NCBI GenBank assembly: GCA_028554795.2
Contig: CM068838.1
Location: forward strand, 125,991,928-126,055,927
Reading direction: 5' to 3'
DNA: 64,000 nt
Origin: Sinohyriopsis cumingii
Taxonomy: Eukaryota > Mollusca > Bivalvia > Unionida > Unionidae
The notes under the pieces were generated by a model that was not told the DNA's origin, made no database searches, and worked only from the letters and a program-made list of their open reading frames with translations. A program made the position numbers and the translations under genes. Below, one piece after another: positions 55,237 to 64,000 of the stretch (positions within the stretch are counted from its first letter, which is position 1; every line of letters begins with the position of its first letter).

Positions 55237-56284
55237 GGAAAGTGTTGTAGCTAGAGTTAATACGCAATTAATTTTATTCATTGTGATGGAAAGTGTTGTT
55301 GCTAAACTTGTTATGCCATTTACCTTTTCATTATACAGTTATTAGTTTAATGGTAGAATTGATTGCATGCAATCCAAATGTTCAGATGTGTAGGATTTCA
55401 TATGGTTATACGAAATAACTGCCTTTGTTGTTAGGACGATACAGATCATCGTGAGTTAATTGTAATTACCTAATTATTTATGATTTTGTAATGCTTGGAT
55501 AATCTTATAGTTAAAGAATCCCGTGAGTCACATTTCGTTTGAATTTCATGCAATATTAATCGAAGAAGTAGTAGCATATGTAAATAATAAGGTTATATTT
55601 GGTAGACGTTCACGTGGTAATTTAATACTTGCCATTGGAATTGATGTCAATGTCATACTGTACTAAGTCAGAATTTACGCGGTGTGGGGATAGCAACATG
55701 CTCTGAATAACGTAAGTGAATTGGATATACCTCTAGATACTGGGTTTACAGAATTATAGGGTAAATGTGTCATTTAAAGAACAGCTTTCTGAGAGAGAGA
55801 CGAGACAGTCCGAAGACAGCAGTACGGAGAAAAGAGAGAAAGAAGGACGAGGACAGAATAAAGGGACCAGGAAGTCCATGAAGGGACATAACATAGAGCT
55901 TAGGAAGGATGAAATAGGAGATGTTGATATACGGTCAGACAGAAAGGTGATGTAATCAATCGTCGACATTGCGCTTTTTCACCTCTCGTTATGGGATCAG
56001 GAGATGATGTAATAAATCCAAATTGGACACACCTGTTAAATTCTACTTATATAATCTAATTTGAATTAGAATTGCCGGTATTAATTGTTTTGATGAAATT
56101 TGTTGTTTTCTTGTCAAAAGGGGGCTCGTATTGTTGTATTTCTTCCCAGTATTCTGGCTCAGTTCTATGTTGAAATTCCATTCATCTTTCACTCCCGCCA
56201 GGCTATAATATCGAGAGAAGTCATCCTCTGGATAAAGCCAGCCAAACCCAACTAACCACCGCTCTTATTAAGAGGGCAATGTTA

Positions 56285-56337
56285 CAGGCACATTAAAGGA
56301 AAATATAATTTAATAGCAGACGTAGTTTCCCGTGTAT
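56285..56337 (+). pseudogene. Second RNase H tail, from another LTR element copy
   Basis: A plus-strand frame gives HIKGKYNLIADVVSRV, the end of a Gypsy RNase H (pattern IKGxxNxIADxLSR). It lies 2 kb after the RNase H of the larger element, so it marks a second, related fossil fragment or a duplicated end. Confidence 0.6.
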
Positions 56338-56859
56338 AACAATATATTATTTCATGTAGACTGTGTTATTCTTATGTTTTTCTTTAACCTGTTGTAAAAA
56401 GAAAGCTTTATCATATAACTCTTTCTCGTTCTTTAAGTTGTATTTATTTGCTTGGATTGTTTGTGGGCTTCAGAGTCTTTTTATTTTATTTTCATGTTAA
56501 TATAATGTAATTTTGTTTACTAGAAATTTCATATTTTCCAAAACATTCAGTTTGAACAGAGTTTTAACTTAGATACCTAATAATAGAATGACTTTTTTCC
56601 TATTTTTGGCTTAGTTCCTTGCATTCACTGAGGGTCAAGTAAACGACTGTTTCTAGGAGTAAAAGGATTGGTTCTTATCAAGGACATACATGAGCCATGT
56701 GACTTTTACATGTAAACATGATCACGTCATACTCTATTTCGCAATATATTTCGCAATTAGGCAGAATTTCCGAAATTGCAAAATACTTTGAATTAATAGT
56801 GATGTTCAGAGGGAGAGAGAGATCGATCGAGATCTGAGAGTCCAGGGCTTTTTAAACAT

Positions 56860-56955
56860 TTGATGTCAAGTTGTTTTCTTCTGTTGTGACCAGAAATGAA
56901 CTTCTCAGTTTTGTTTTTTGTTAAGTTTCTTCAAATTATTTGGGCTCTTAAAGAT
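56860..56955 (+). repeat. Direct repeat, right copy, possible LTR remnant
   Basis: Partner of 50335-50432: TGTTGTGACCAGAAATGAAC, then TTTCTTCAAATTATTTGGG. Confidence 0.55.
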
Positions 56956-57125
56956 TAACTAGTATCTCTGGAAATATTATTGTATTCATGCAGAACACTT
57001 GAACAAGGACCTTTCTAAAAAATATTTTGGATTTCCAAGACCGGAGTATTAATTATTATGTTTCTACATGGAACTATAGACGTCAACACAGTACAGGTTA
57101 AATCATTCTTCATTGCATTCCATCC

Positions 57126-57152
57126 TGGTTTCTTCGTCGGGACTCGAACTTG
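57126..57152 (+). other. Primer-binding-site-like sequence
   Basis: TGGTTTCTTCGTCGGGACTC, continuing GAAC, is the complement of a tRNA 3' end including CCA, with 7 acceptor, 1 discriminator and 5+7 T-arm bases in register. This suggests the 5' end of a further LTR element, but no LTR or gag was recognised around it. Confidence 0.35.
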
Positions 57153-58028
57153 GAATCATTAGAACATTTAAATATTAGGACTTCAAAATTTGTATTAGTG
57201 GATTATTCTTCTATTAGTTTTGGATTTGATTCAGGAAGCCGTAAGTTCCCATATTTCTCAATTTTTACAGTATTGTTCCAGAGAAATAAATTATTAATTA
57301 TATTTTTCAAAGCTTGTTGTTTTCACTTTTTCTTGTGTTACTGTTTATTCAATCCCAAACACGTAACAATGATATATGTTATCCAATTTTATTTCTCCTT
57401 TGCAGAAGGACAGCCGGAAAAAAGTCACAGTGTTGACTTCCAGTTCAGTAGTCCTAGTCATTTTGTAAAGCATATTTTCTCTCTAATTTGCGTTATGATA
57501 CAATAGTTAGATTTCGGCTTTCTTAATGTGGGTTTAAAGGTATTTGTTTTGCGTTGCCTACAGTGTTGGAAGTCCATTTGCATAGTTCTTATGCTAGGTG
57601 GTGGAATGTCATTCGTTGCAAGCAAGTATATAGTATATAGTACTGTAGTTGCACATTAGTGTATGTTGTAGTCCAGTTTGCAACATAATATTCACAGCAG
57701 CATGATTTGGCCCAGATGTATTTGTTTTTATCTCCAGGTAAAATCATACTGTGGTGCCTTAATGCTGCAGTATTTACACATCATTGTATGCTTCCAAGCA
57801 AGTCCCCATTTTTTAAATTTGGAACTAACGTCTCTCACACATGCTGCTTTGATTGCCATGGCAATGAATGATATCGTTCCACATTTAAACATCTTTCGAT
57901 ACAAATCATACGTGTCCTATCGTGCTCATTTACGTCCCTTTCAGGTCGATTCTACCAGACCCAAATTTGCAAATACAGTCTGGTGCCACGAGTGAATGGA
58001 GATCCACATTTGTTTGTTTCGTCACTTC
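57153..58028. other. Non-coding stretch with nothing recognisable
   Basis: Frames of 100-118 codons occur but show no family motif and look like chance. Confidence 0.45.

Positions 58029-58121
<93 letters not shown>
58029..58121. repeat. (GT)n(GC)n(GT)n(GA)n compound microsatellite
   Basis: GT units, then about seven GC units from about 58054, then GT again, then GA from about 58092. The first ~60 bp is unbroken alternating purine-pyrimidine. Confidence 0.95.
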
Positions 58122-58124
<3 letters not shown>

Positions 58125-58449
58125 TGTCTGCATCCATTTTTATGGTCACTTGAACAGTTATAGCACCGGATCGTTTTAAAGTACTTTTAGTCAGACATCT
58201 GGCTGTATGGTATGTGGAATGATGCCAGGTGTAAACAGTTTTCTTCTTCTTCTTGGTGCACTCTTTCATGGCTTCAGTTAGATTAACTGCATATAAAGTA
58301 CAAGAAGTATTCTCTGGCTCTGCCATACTATTGGAAATCTAACATTTGAGAGCTTATCCCCCTTAATGGGTGAAAAAGACATCACTACCATGGATACCAA
58401 AGGAGACTATAATTTTATCTTAAAGAGCAGCAAATGAACTATACGGATA

Positions 58450-60055
58450 TTTTAACATCTACACCTTTCTCCTTTCAATATTCCCAATATTCGGAGATGG
58501 AAGCCAATTAATGATTTTAATATGTTTAGAGAAGTTGTTCTAACTTTCAAGGTCTGGTTAAATTAGTTCCAGATTATCATAATGTTTTAAATTTGTAAGG
58601 AACATTAGCACAATGTATACAGACGAATGAAACTAATGATTTATATATTTACCAGAAGTTTGGGCAGTGTATGTTGAAGAAATCATTTGTTAAACCTGGT
58701 AAAGATTGATGTGTTTTCATTATTCACCCCTGACTACACCACTTTGCCAGATTCATTTATAAACAGCATTTCAGCCCATCAAGCACAATTTTGCACTCAT
58801 CTAACTTGTGACTTGAAGCATTGTTTGGGCTAATTGACTTATTGCAGTTTTGGAATTCTAATTTTACGTTTGTATCGTATAGTCCGCATACTAATTCTTA
58901 ATTATACCAAGAATATATTAACAAATTGACAGATGAACCTTTTCAATATCCCTGGCATTGTGAATGACTTAGCTTCAAAATATGCATAGCCTTCAATACT
59001 TGCAAAACACGATTTTTCTGGCACATATGCCACGAGTTGTTAAGAAAATATGCATCCTAGATACTTGCAATTCGTTTAAATATCTACATCTTCAGGGCTA
59101 TAGTATCACTTTTCATAATTTTTCAACTTCTGCAAAATACAATGACTCTGGATATTTCGTATTCACTTTGTATTTCCATTTTAGGCAGTATTGGTACAGT
59201 TTCTCCACATAGTTTCAAACTGATTTTTGCTGCGTCAGCAAATATTATAAAATCGTCCGCTTTGCAACAGTACGTATGGTTCTAATGTCTTATTTTTAAC
59301 CGAAACACCAATGTTTCCTTCAGATAAGAAGGATTACCGATTGTTCAAATATAAAGAAAGGAGTAAAGACGATAAACGCAAGCGTGGCGTACACTCAGTG
59401 GACAATTAAACCCATCGGTAATACGATTGTTGGACTAATCGTTTGCTTTTAAATCATTATAAATTTCTGTAATACTTCTTGACAGTTTTCTGATAATATC
59501 TTCACTAACTAGGTTTTGGTAAAGCAAATTCCTTTCCACCCAATCAAAGGCTTTTAACAGTCTATAAATACTGCATGAAATTTACCCTTAAGTTTTCTTA
59601 ACTATTTGCAGATTAATATATGAAATGTAAACATATTATCTTCAGTAGAATACCTAGCTTTAAAACCAACTTTTTCTTCGCAATGTAGTTCATTTTCTTC
59701 CACCCATTAATTGATAATTTTATGTGAAAATGTTATAATGTCTTTGATTAATACAAGTAGTAAACTAATGCCCCTATGGTTTATTTGCATCACCTTTCTT
59801 CTTTATACCGGTTGACCAAAATTCTGGATGAAATTAAAGATCAAATAATGTACAAATATTTTCGTTAATATTGGTGCAATTAAATGGTCCGTACATATAA
59901 TGAAATCACTGCATAAAGCATCTACCCCTCAGATTTCCCAGGCTTCAGTTTACTAGCGCGAGGTGGACCCATCATTTAAACTTATTCTATCTAGAATATC
60001 GTTTGAACTGCTTGAATATTTACATTTTTCGGCAACAACTCAACAGAGCAGGACA
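58450..60055 (-). pseudogene. Decayed LINE reverse transcriptase
   Basis: Minus-strand words occur in the order expected of a LINE ORF2: a GISLLL-like block near 59770; EEKVGFKARYSTEDNMFTFH at 59618-59680; KAFDWVERNLLY at 59520-59556; CPLSVRHA near 59395 in the place of GVRQG; KADDFIIFADAAK at 59224-59265, the catalytic YADD block with Y replaced by K; then RVIVF near 59150 and IEKVHL near 58940. Many frame changes and stops make it non-functional. The words fit LINEs of the CR1/RTE/Jockey side rather than L1; the exact clade is uncertain. Confidence 0.75.
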
Positions 60056-60085
60056 AAATAAATTCTTAGAAATATTCATGCTAAG

Positions 60086-60192
60086 GTACACCTGAAACTG
60101 TGCATTAGCACTAAACTACACGTGACACAGTGAGCACTAAGCTTCACGTGACACAGTGAGCACTAAGCTACATGTGACACAGTGCATGAGTA
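60086..60192. repeat. Minisatellite, ~28-bp unit
   Basis: About three and a half units of CACGTGACACAGTGAGCACT followed by AAGCTA. Confidence 0.85.
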
Positions 60193-60807
60193 CTGTGGTT
60201 TATATTACAAGACGCCAGAAAAGATTTGTATTTTTAGAACATAGTGCATTAAATACCATTAATTGTTTGAATTCAGTATAATTAATATGACGTAAACTAA
60301 CATGTCGAGGTAATATATCCTTGAGATTTGGATTACCGATAGTAGTTATTGTTTGTTATATATGCTTTTAGCTACCATTTTACCTGAAGAGTCACTTATA
60401 ACGTTCTGTTCTAATCTGACCATGTAATCAAGAGAAATATTCGACCTGCATTTGTACATATTTTTAGTCTATTATCTATGTCAAAAAGCGGTATAATTTT
60501 AAAACACTTACGTCAGCTTCATTATCTATTGCTGAGGGCGAGATACCAGAAATACATGTCAATATCCCTATGTTTTTACTGATCCAAATCTACCATAATC
60601 AACCCTGTATCCTATCATTAGACACTGATGTATACACCTTTCTCCATAATTGTTCCTTTCCCTGACGTCTTGATTCTATATAATTAAATTCTTAAAGTAG
60701 GTCAATGACACTATCATATTTATTAAAATATGTTTCAGTGCCCGGTCGGCATTAATTACATTCTTATAGGCAGTGTACCTTGTTTTAATGTAAGTTATTA
60801 CATTTTC

Positions 60808-60810
<3 letters not shown>

Positions 60811-60850
<40 letters not shown>
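60811..60850. repeat. (CA)n microsatellite
   Basis: About 20 CA units, directly left of the SINE fragment. Confidence 0.95.
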
Positions 60851-60853
<3 letters not shown>

Positions 60854-61017
60854 AGAATTAGGATGTCCTGGTGTCAAGATAATATGACTGGGTGGGACAT
60901 TATGCAACATGTTTGCAGCATGATGCCCCAGTGCTAGACATCACTATATACTGCCATACTGCATACATCGTAACCATATGATTAAAAAATTGTTAAAGCT
61001 ATATAAAAAATCCAAAG
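60851..61017 (+). mobile_element. SINE family A, 5'-truncated
   Basis: The plus strand carries the family A body (CCTGGTGTCAAGATAATATG, GACTGGGTGGGACAT, CCCCAGTGCTAGACATCACT) through to its 3' end, without the tRNA head. The tail runs straight into the CA repeat at 61018. Confidence 0.82.
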
Positions 61018-61069
<52 letters not shown>

Positions 61070-61081
61070 ACAGACAGACAG
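61018..61081. repeat. (CA)n then (GACA)n, grown from a SINE tail
   Basis: About 24 CA units followed by GACA units. It starts exactly at the GTCA end of the SINE body. Confidence 0.93.
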
Positions 61082-61089
61082 ATGAATTT

Positions 61090-61525
61090 AGCTATTTAAT
61101 CATGTCCCAGCTATCTAGTACTACGTCAGCAAAAGTCATTTGCAGTTTCAACACGTGTGCCAACTATCTATCACAATATATGTCTTTTGTTGTTTAATAC
61201 ATGAACACGCGCTTTATCCTACATCAATATATACGTTTGCGATTTTTACATGGCCAGTCTATTTATCTCTAAATAAGTTAAGCCCTTTTAGTACTTAATA
61301 CACGACCAAACTCTCTTGCACTATGTAAGCAAATGCCTTTTTGGTATTTAATATATTACCCAGTTATCTAGCATTAAATCAGTAAAGGCCCTTTGTTCTT
61401 TGATACATTATCCAACTATCCAGCAATACATCACTAAAGGTCCTTTGCGTTTAAATACATTATCAGCTGTCTAGCAATAAATCAGTAAAGGCCCTTTTGC
61501 TCTTTGATACACGTTCCAGCAAACT
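61090..61525. repeat. Minisatellite, ~57-bp unit, about seven copies
   Basis: The unit holds CTATCTAGCATTAAATCAG, then TAAAGGCCCTTTG, then TTTAATACATTACCCA. It is sharpest at 61340-61510 and degenerate to the left. Confidence 0.8.
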
Positions 61526-62880
61526 AACACTAAAGTGAAACTAATTATAATCAAAATGTACCAATGGAGTGTGATAACTTTAAATAACAATGACATGTGC
61601 GACTAGAAAAGTTTGTTTTCTTTCTGATTCTTTTTCCAGAAGTTTTTCTATGGTGTTTCATGAAAATCTAACAAATCCGATGCTACATAGAACGACTTAT
61701 CACTAATGCAGAAACAACTGCATTCAATGAATACGTTTTGTTTAAGCTAGGAAAGAACTGACAAGTCAAATACTCTGTTAAAACCTGCAGTTCACTGTAA
61801 CACACACACACACATACAGATCTGATAGAAACAGAAGGCATGATAATGGTTGACGTATAACATATCATTTTAATAGTAACAAGTTAGAATACACCACCAT
61901 TTACTGGATGTTAATGTTGGTGATATCCACCACGTAGCTGATCACAGAATGTATTTTGTTTTCTTCGGTTGACGTTCGCAATTATCTTTTGTTTGGACTG
62001 GATCTTGACGATGTATAATTTCAGTTCAGAATGAAATCATTTAATGAAGTTTCATGTAATGAAAAGTGAAAGGGATACCCTCTCACGTCTAAATAAGGAT
62101 CGATCGTATTCTCTATTAGATTTCACCTTAAACATTGTATGCATATCGAAAGCAGGCTATTCAAAGAATATTCAACCGAGACTTTGATTTTATAGAGATA
62201 TGCAAACAAAGCCTTATATTTTTTACAGCAGTTCTGACAATGGCTGGAATATTAAATCATGAATAGCGTTTAATAATTAGTTATTGATGATTATTTGTAT
62301 GATTAATGATTTCTATCTTGATGACATGGAAGATGATAGTGGTGGTACATCGGCATGTTGAGGAAGAAATGGCAGACAATGAAACTCACAATCATATTTT
62401 ATGTCAGTGAATGTAAAATAATTCATCAATAGAAAGTAAAACAACTCCTTGAACATAAGCATGAAGGGTACTTTTCACAAATAATATGTTAACTACTAAT
62501 TTGATTCCATCTGGGGAAAAACTAGATTAAGGAAAAATGTACAAAGCAACGTATGCAATGTTCCCTTTCGACAAATATTTGTTTGTTTCCAAAACGAGGC
62601 CCAATGAGGTTTACCGCTATTACTTATTTTATCAACATCAGTTCAAAAAAACGCAATGACCTCTGTCTACTCTTCATGTCAAAGTTCCTATTTCCAATAA
62701 TTCCTCTCATACTGACACGTGATGTAATGTAGTAATGACTTCATACACTTGATTCAAACGATTCAAGGCCGTTATATGTCACTCAAAGTGATCCGAAATC
62801 TTTTGCCTGTAATCTTAAACCTCTTCTTGTAAAGGATGTTTTTTGTATGGACCTGTTGTTAACGGAAATGTCTCGGTTAC
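61526..62880. other. Intergenic AT-rich DNA, nothing recognisable
   Basis: It includes a short CA run at 61800. No gene or transposon seen. Confidence 0.5.
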
Positions 62881-62885
62881 TGTCG

Positions 62886-63022
62886 ATAAGTTTGACTGTC
62901 ACTGTAACTGACTGTAGCTGGCCTGTTTTCTGTCTCTGAGTTAGACGGTCACTGTAACTGGATATAGCTGGCTTATGTTCTGTCTCTAGGTTAGACGATC
63001 ACTGTATAGCTGGCTGTAACGG
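62886..63022. repeat. Minisatellite, ~55-bp unit, 2-3 copies
   Basis: The unit holds GACTGTCACTGTAACTG, then TAGCTGGCCTGTTTTCTGTC, then TCTGAGTTA. Confidence 0.8.
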
Positions 63023-64000
63023 CATGAAAGAGGCTTATATAAAGACCCTGAAAAATGCATGTTTTCTTTTATAAGTTAAAAACATTAAAAGTCAAAGGTA
63101 TTATTGTATTACCCGTCTTTATTAAGTAGTGCACTATTAGAGCCTTTTCAAATGATTACTGTCTAAATTCTTATTCATTGTATGCACTCTGATGAATGAT
63201 AAACAATACAGCTTTTGAGGCATACCTCCCATAATAATTGTTAATGATATGGGTATAAAGCTGATTTTACTTGGAAAAACAACGCAGTTAAATTTGCTGT
63301 TACAACTAAAGTGTTCGATTTTTAAAAAAATATTTCTTTACATGTGGCCGCTATTATTATATTACCTGTTATAAAACGCTCCATGAATCAAAACAATATT
63401 CACATTTGTCGTAGGCAGAGAACGCATATTTATTGTTTTATGTATCTGATTTAATTGCAAAGTACTGTAGAATGCTTGGTTTTCAACGCAGATCCAACGG
63501 TGTTGTAATTTTGCATAAAATATCTCACTAGCTACGTGACAATAATACAAATGAATTTTACTGTCATGTTCTCTGTGTGACGTAGGTAATCAATATCTGT
63601 AAAAGTGCGTCCGACGTGAAAGGCTTCTCAGAGAATGATGAAATGAGGACGACATTGTGTGCGCAGTCACAAAACCAACAGGTTAGGCTCCAAAATACAG
63701 GTATACACGTTTTGCATACGGTAGGAGGTAGATGATGCAAATTTAGATTCAGAACGGAGGAGTCATTCCTTTTTGATGATTTCATTCAGTACATTAATGA
63801 AGGAGGACTCACAGTAAGCGATTATTGCAGTTGGTTAGTTGTTGAAGTTCTATAGCTGTATTTGCCCAATATTCCGATATCATATGCTACGGACCATATC
63901 AAAATTGTTTTTGTCAACGGATCAATAAAGTGTCTTGAACTCCTTTGTTTGTTAACATGATCTTTGGTGGGCGTTATTTTAGAATCCATAGGTTTTTAGA
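63023..64000. other. Intergenic DNA, nothing recognisable
   Basis: Short frames only, without family motifs. Confidence 0.5.

Larger units (their letters stand above)
50330..56960 (+). mobile_element. Old, heavily broken Gypsy-class element, Gmr1-like order
   Basis: A fossil read on the plus strand. Parts in order: gag about 50500-51165 with a zinc knuckle, protease-like DTG segment about 51360-51540, integrase zinc-binding region 52075-52270, integrase core about 52290-52640, reverse transcriptase about 53000-53700, RNase H about 53830-54265. Integrase precedes reverse transcriptase, as in Gmr1-like Gypsy elements. Many breaks (well over a dozen), so the copy is ancient. A ~75-100-bp direct repeat ends near 50432 and near 56955 and may be LTR remains; the outer limits are uncertain. 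A family A SINE lies inside the right part. Confidence 0.75.

Noticed and set aside
57150-57506. A 118-codon plus-strand ORF
   Set aside because: Composition is that of AT-rich non-coding DNA, with no recognisable domain and no splice context.
57952-58326. A 124-codon minus-strand ORF
   Set aside because: Its core is the compound GT/GC/GA microsatellite; the flanks have no family signature.

Overview
This is AT-rich animal DNA, most likely from a bivalve mollusc or a close lophotrochozoan relative. Three things point that way: an invertebrate calbindin-type EF-hand gene with many introns, tRNA-derived SINEs of types I associate from memory with bivalves, and mollusc-like LINE, Crypton and Gypsy remains. 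No species can be named from the sequence alone. Most long open reading frames are artefacts of (TA)n, (GA)n or (CA)n tracts and were left out.

Layout. 1-7.4 kb: a compound (TA)n/(CA)n microsatellite split by a 6.2-kb Gypsy-class LTR element on the minus strand. Its two ~1.66-kb LTRs are nearly identical, so it is recent, but its inside is shortened and no reverse transcriptase domain is visible. 8.4-24.7 kb: seven plus-strand exons of one calbindin-32/calretinin/secretagogin-family gene (EF-hands 3 to 6 and the C-terminus), with introns full of SINEs, microsatellites and 30-60-bp minisatellites. The exons for EF-hands 1 and 2 were not found and probably lie left of the window, which would place the LTR element antisense in an upstream intron. 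24.7-37.9 kb: 3' flank and intergenic DNA, mostly (TA)n tracts. 37.9-39.1 kb: a decayed Crypton-type tyrosine recombinase (minus). 39.6-40.6 and 47.35-47.6 kb: copies of a second SINE family, the last intact with a perfect 12-bp target duplication. 41.5-43.4 kb: pieces of an L1-like LINE (plus). 50.3-57 kb: a much older, heavily broken Gypsy-class element (plus), with a SINE in its 3' part. 58.4-60.1 kb: a decayed LINE reverse transcriptase (minus). 60.8-63 kb: a truncated SINE, CA repeats and minisatellites.

Only one host gene is visible. It should make a cytosolic calcium-binding protein whose last four EF-hand loops all look able to bind calcium. The best candidate for something unusual is that both LTR elements place integrase upstream of RNase H (and, in the older one, upstream of reverse transcriptase). 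That is the rare domain order known from Gmr1-like Gypsy elements. I found no evidence of a new defence, toxin or biosynthetic system.
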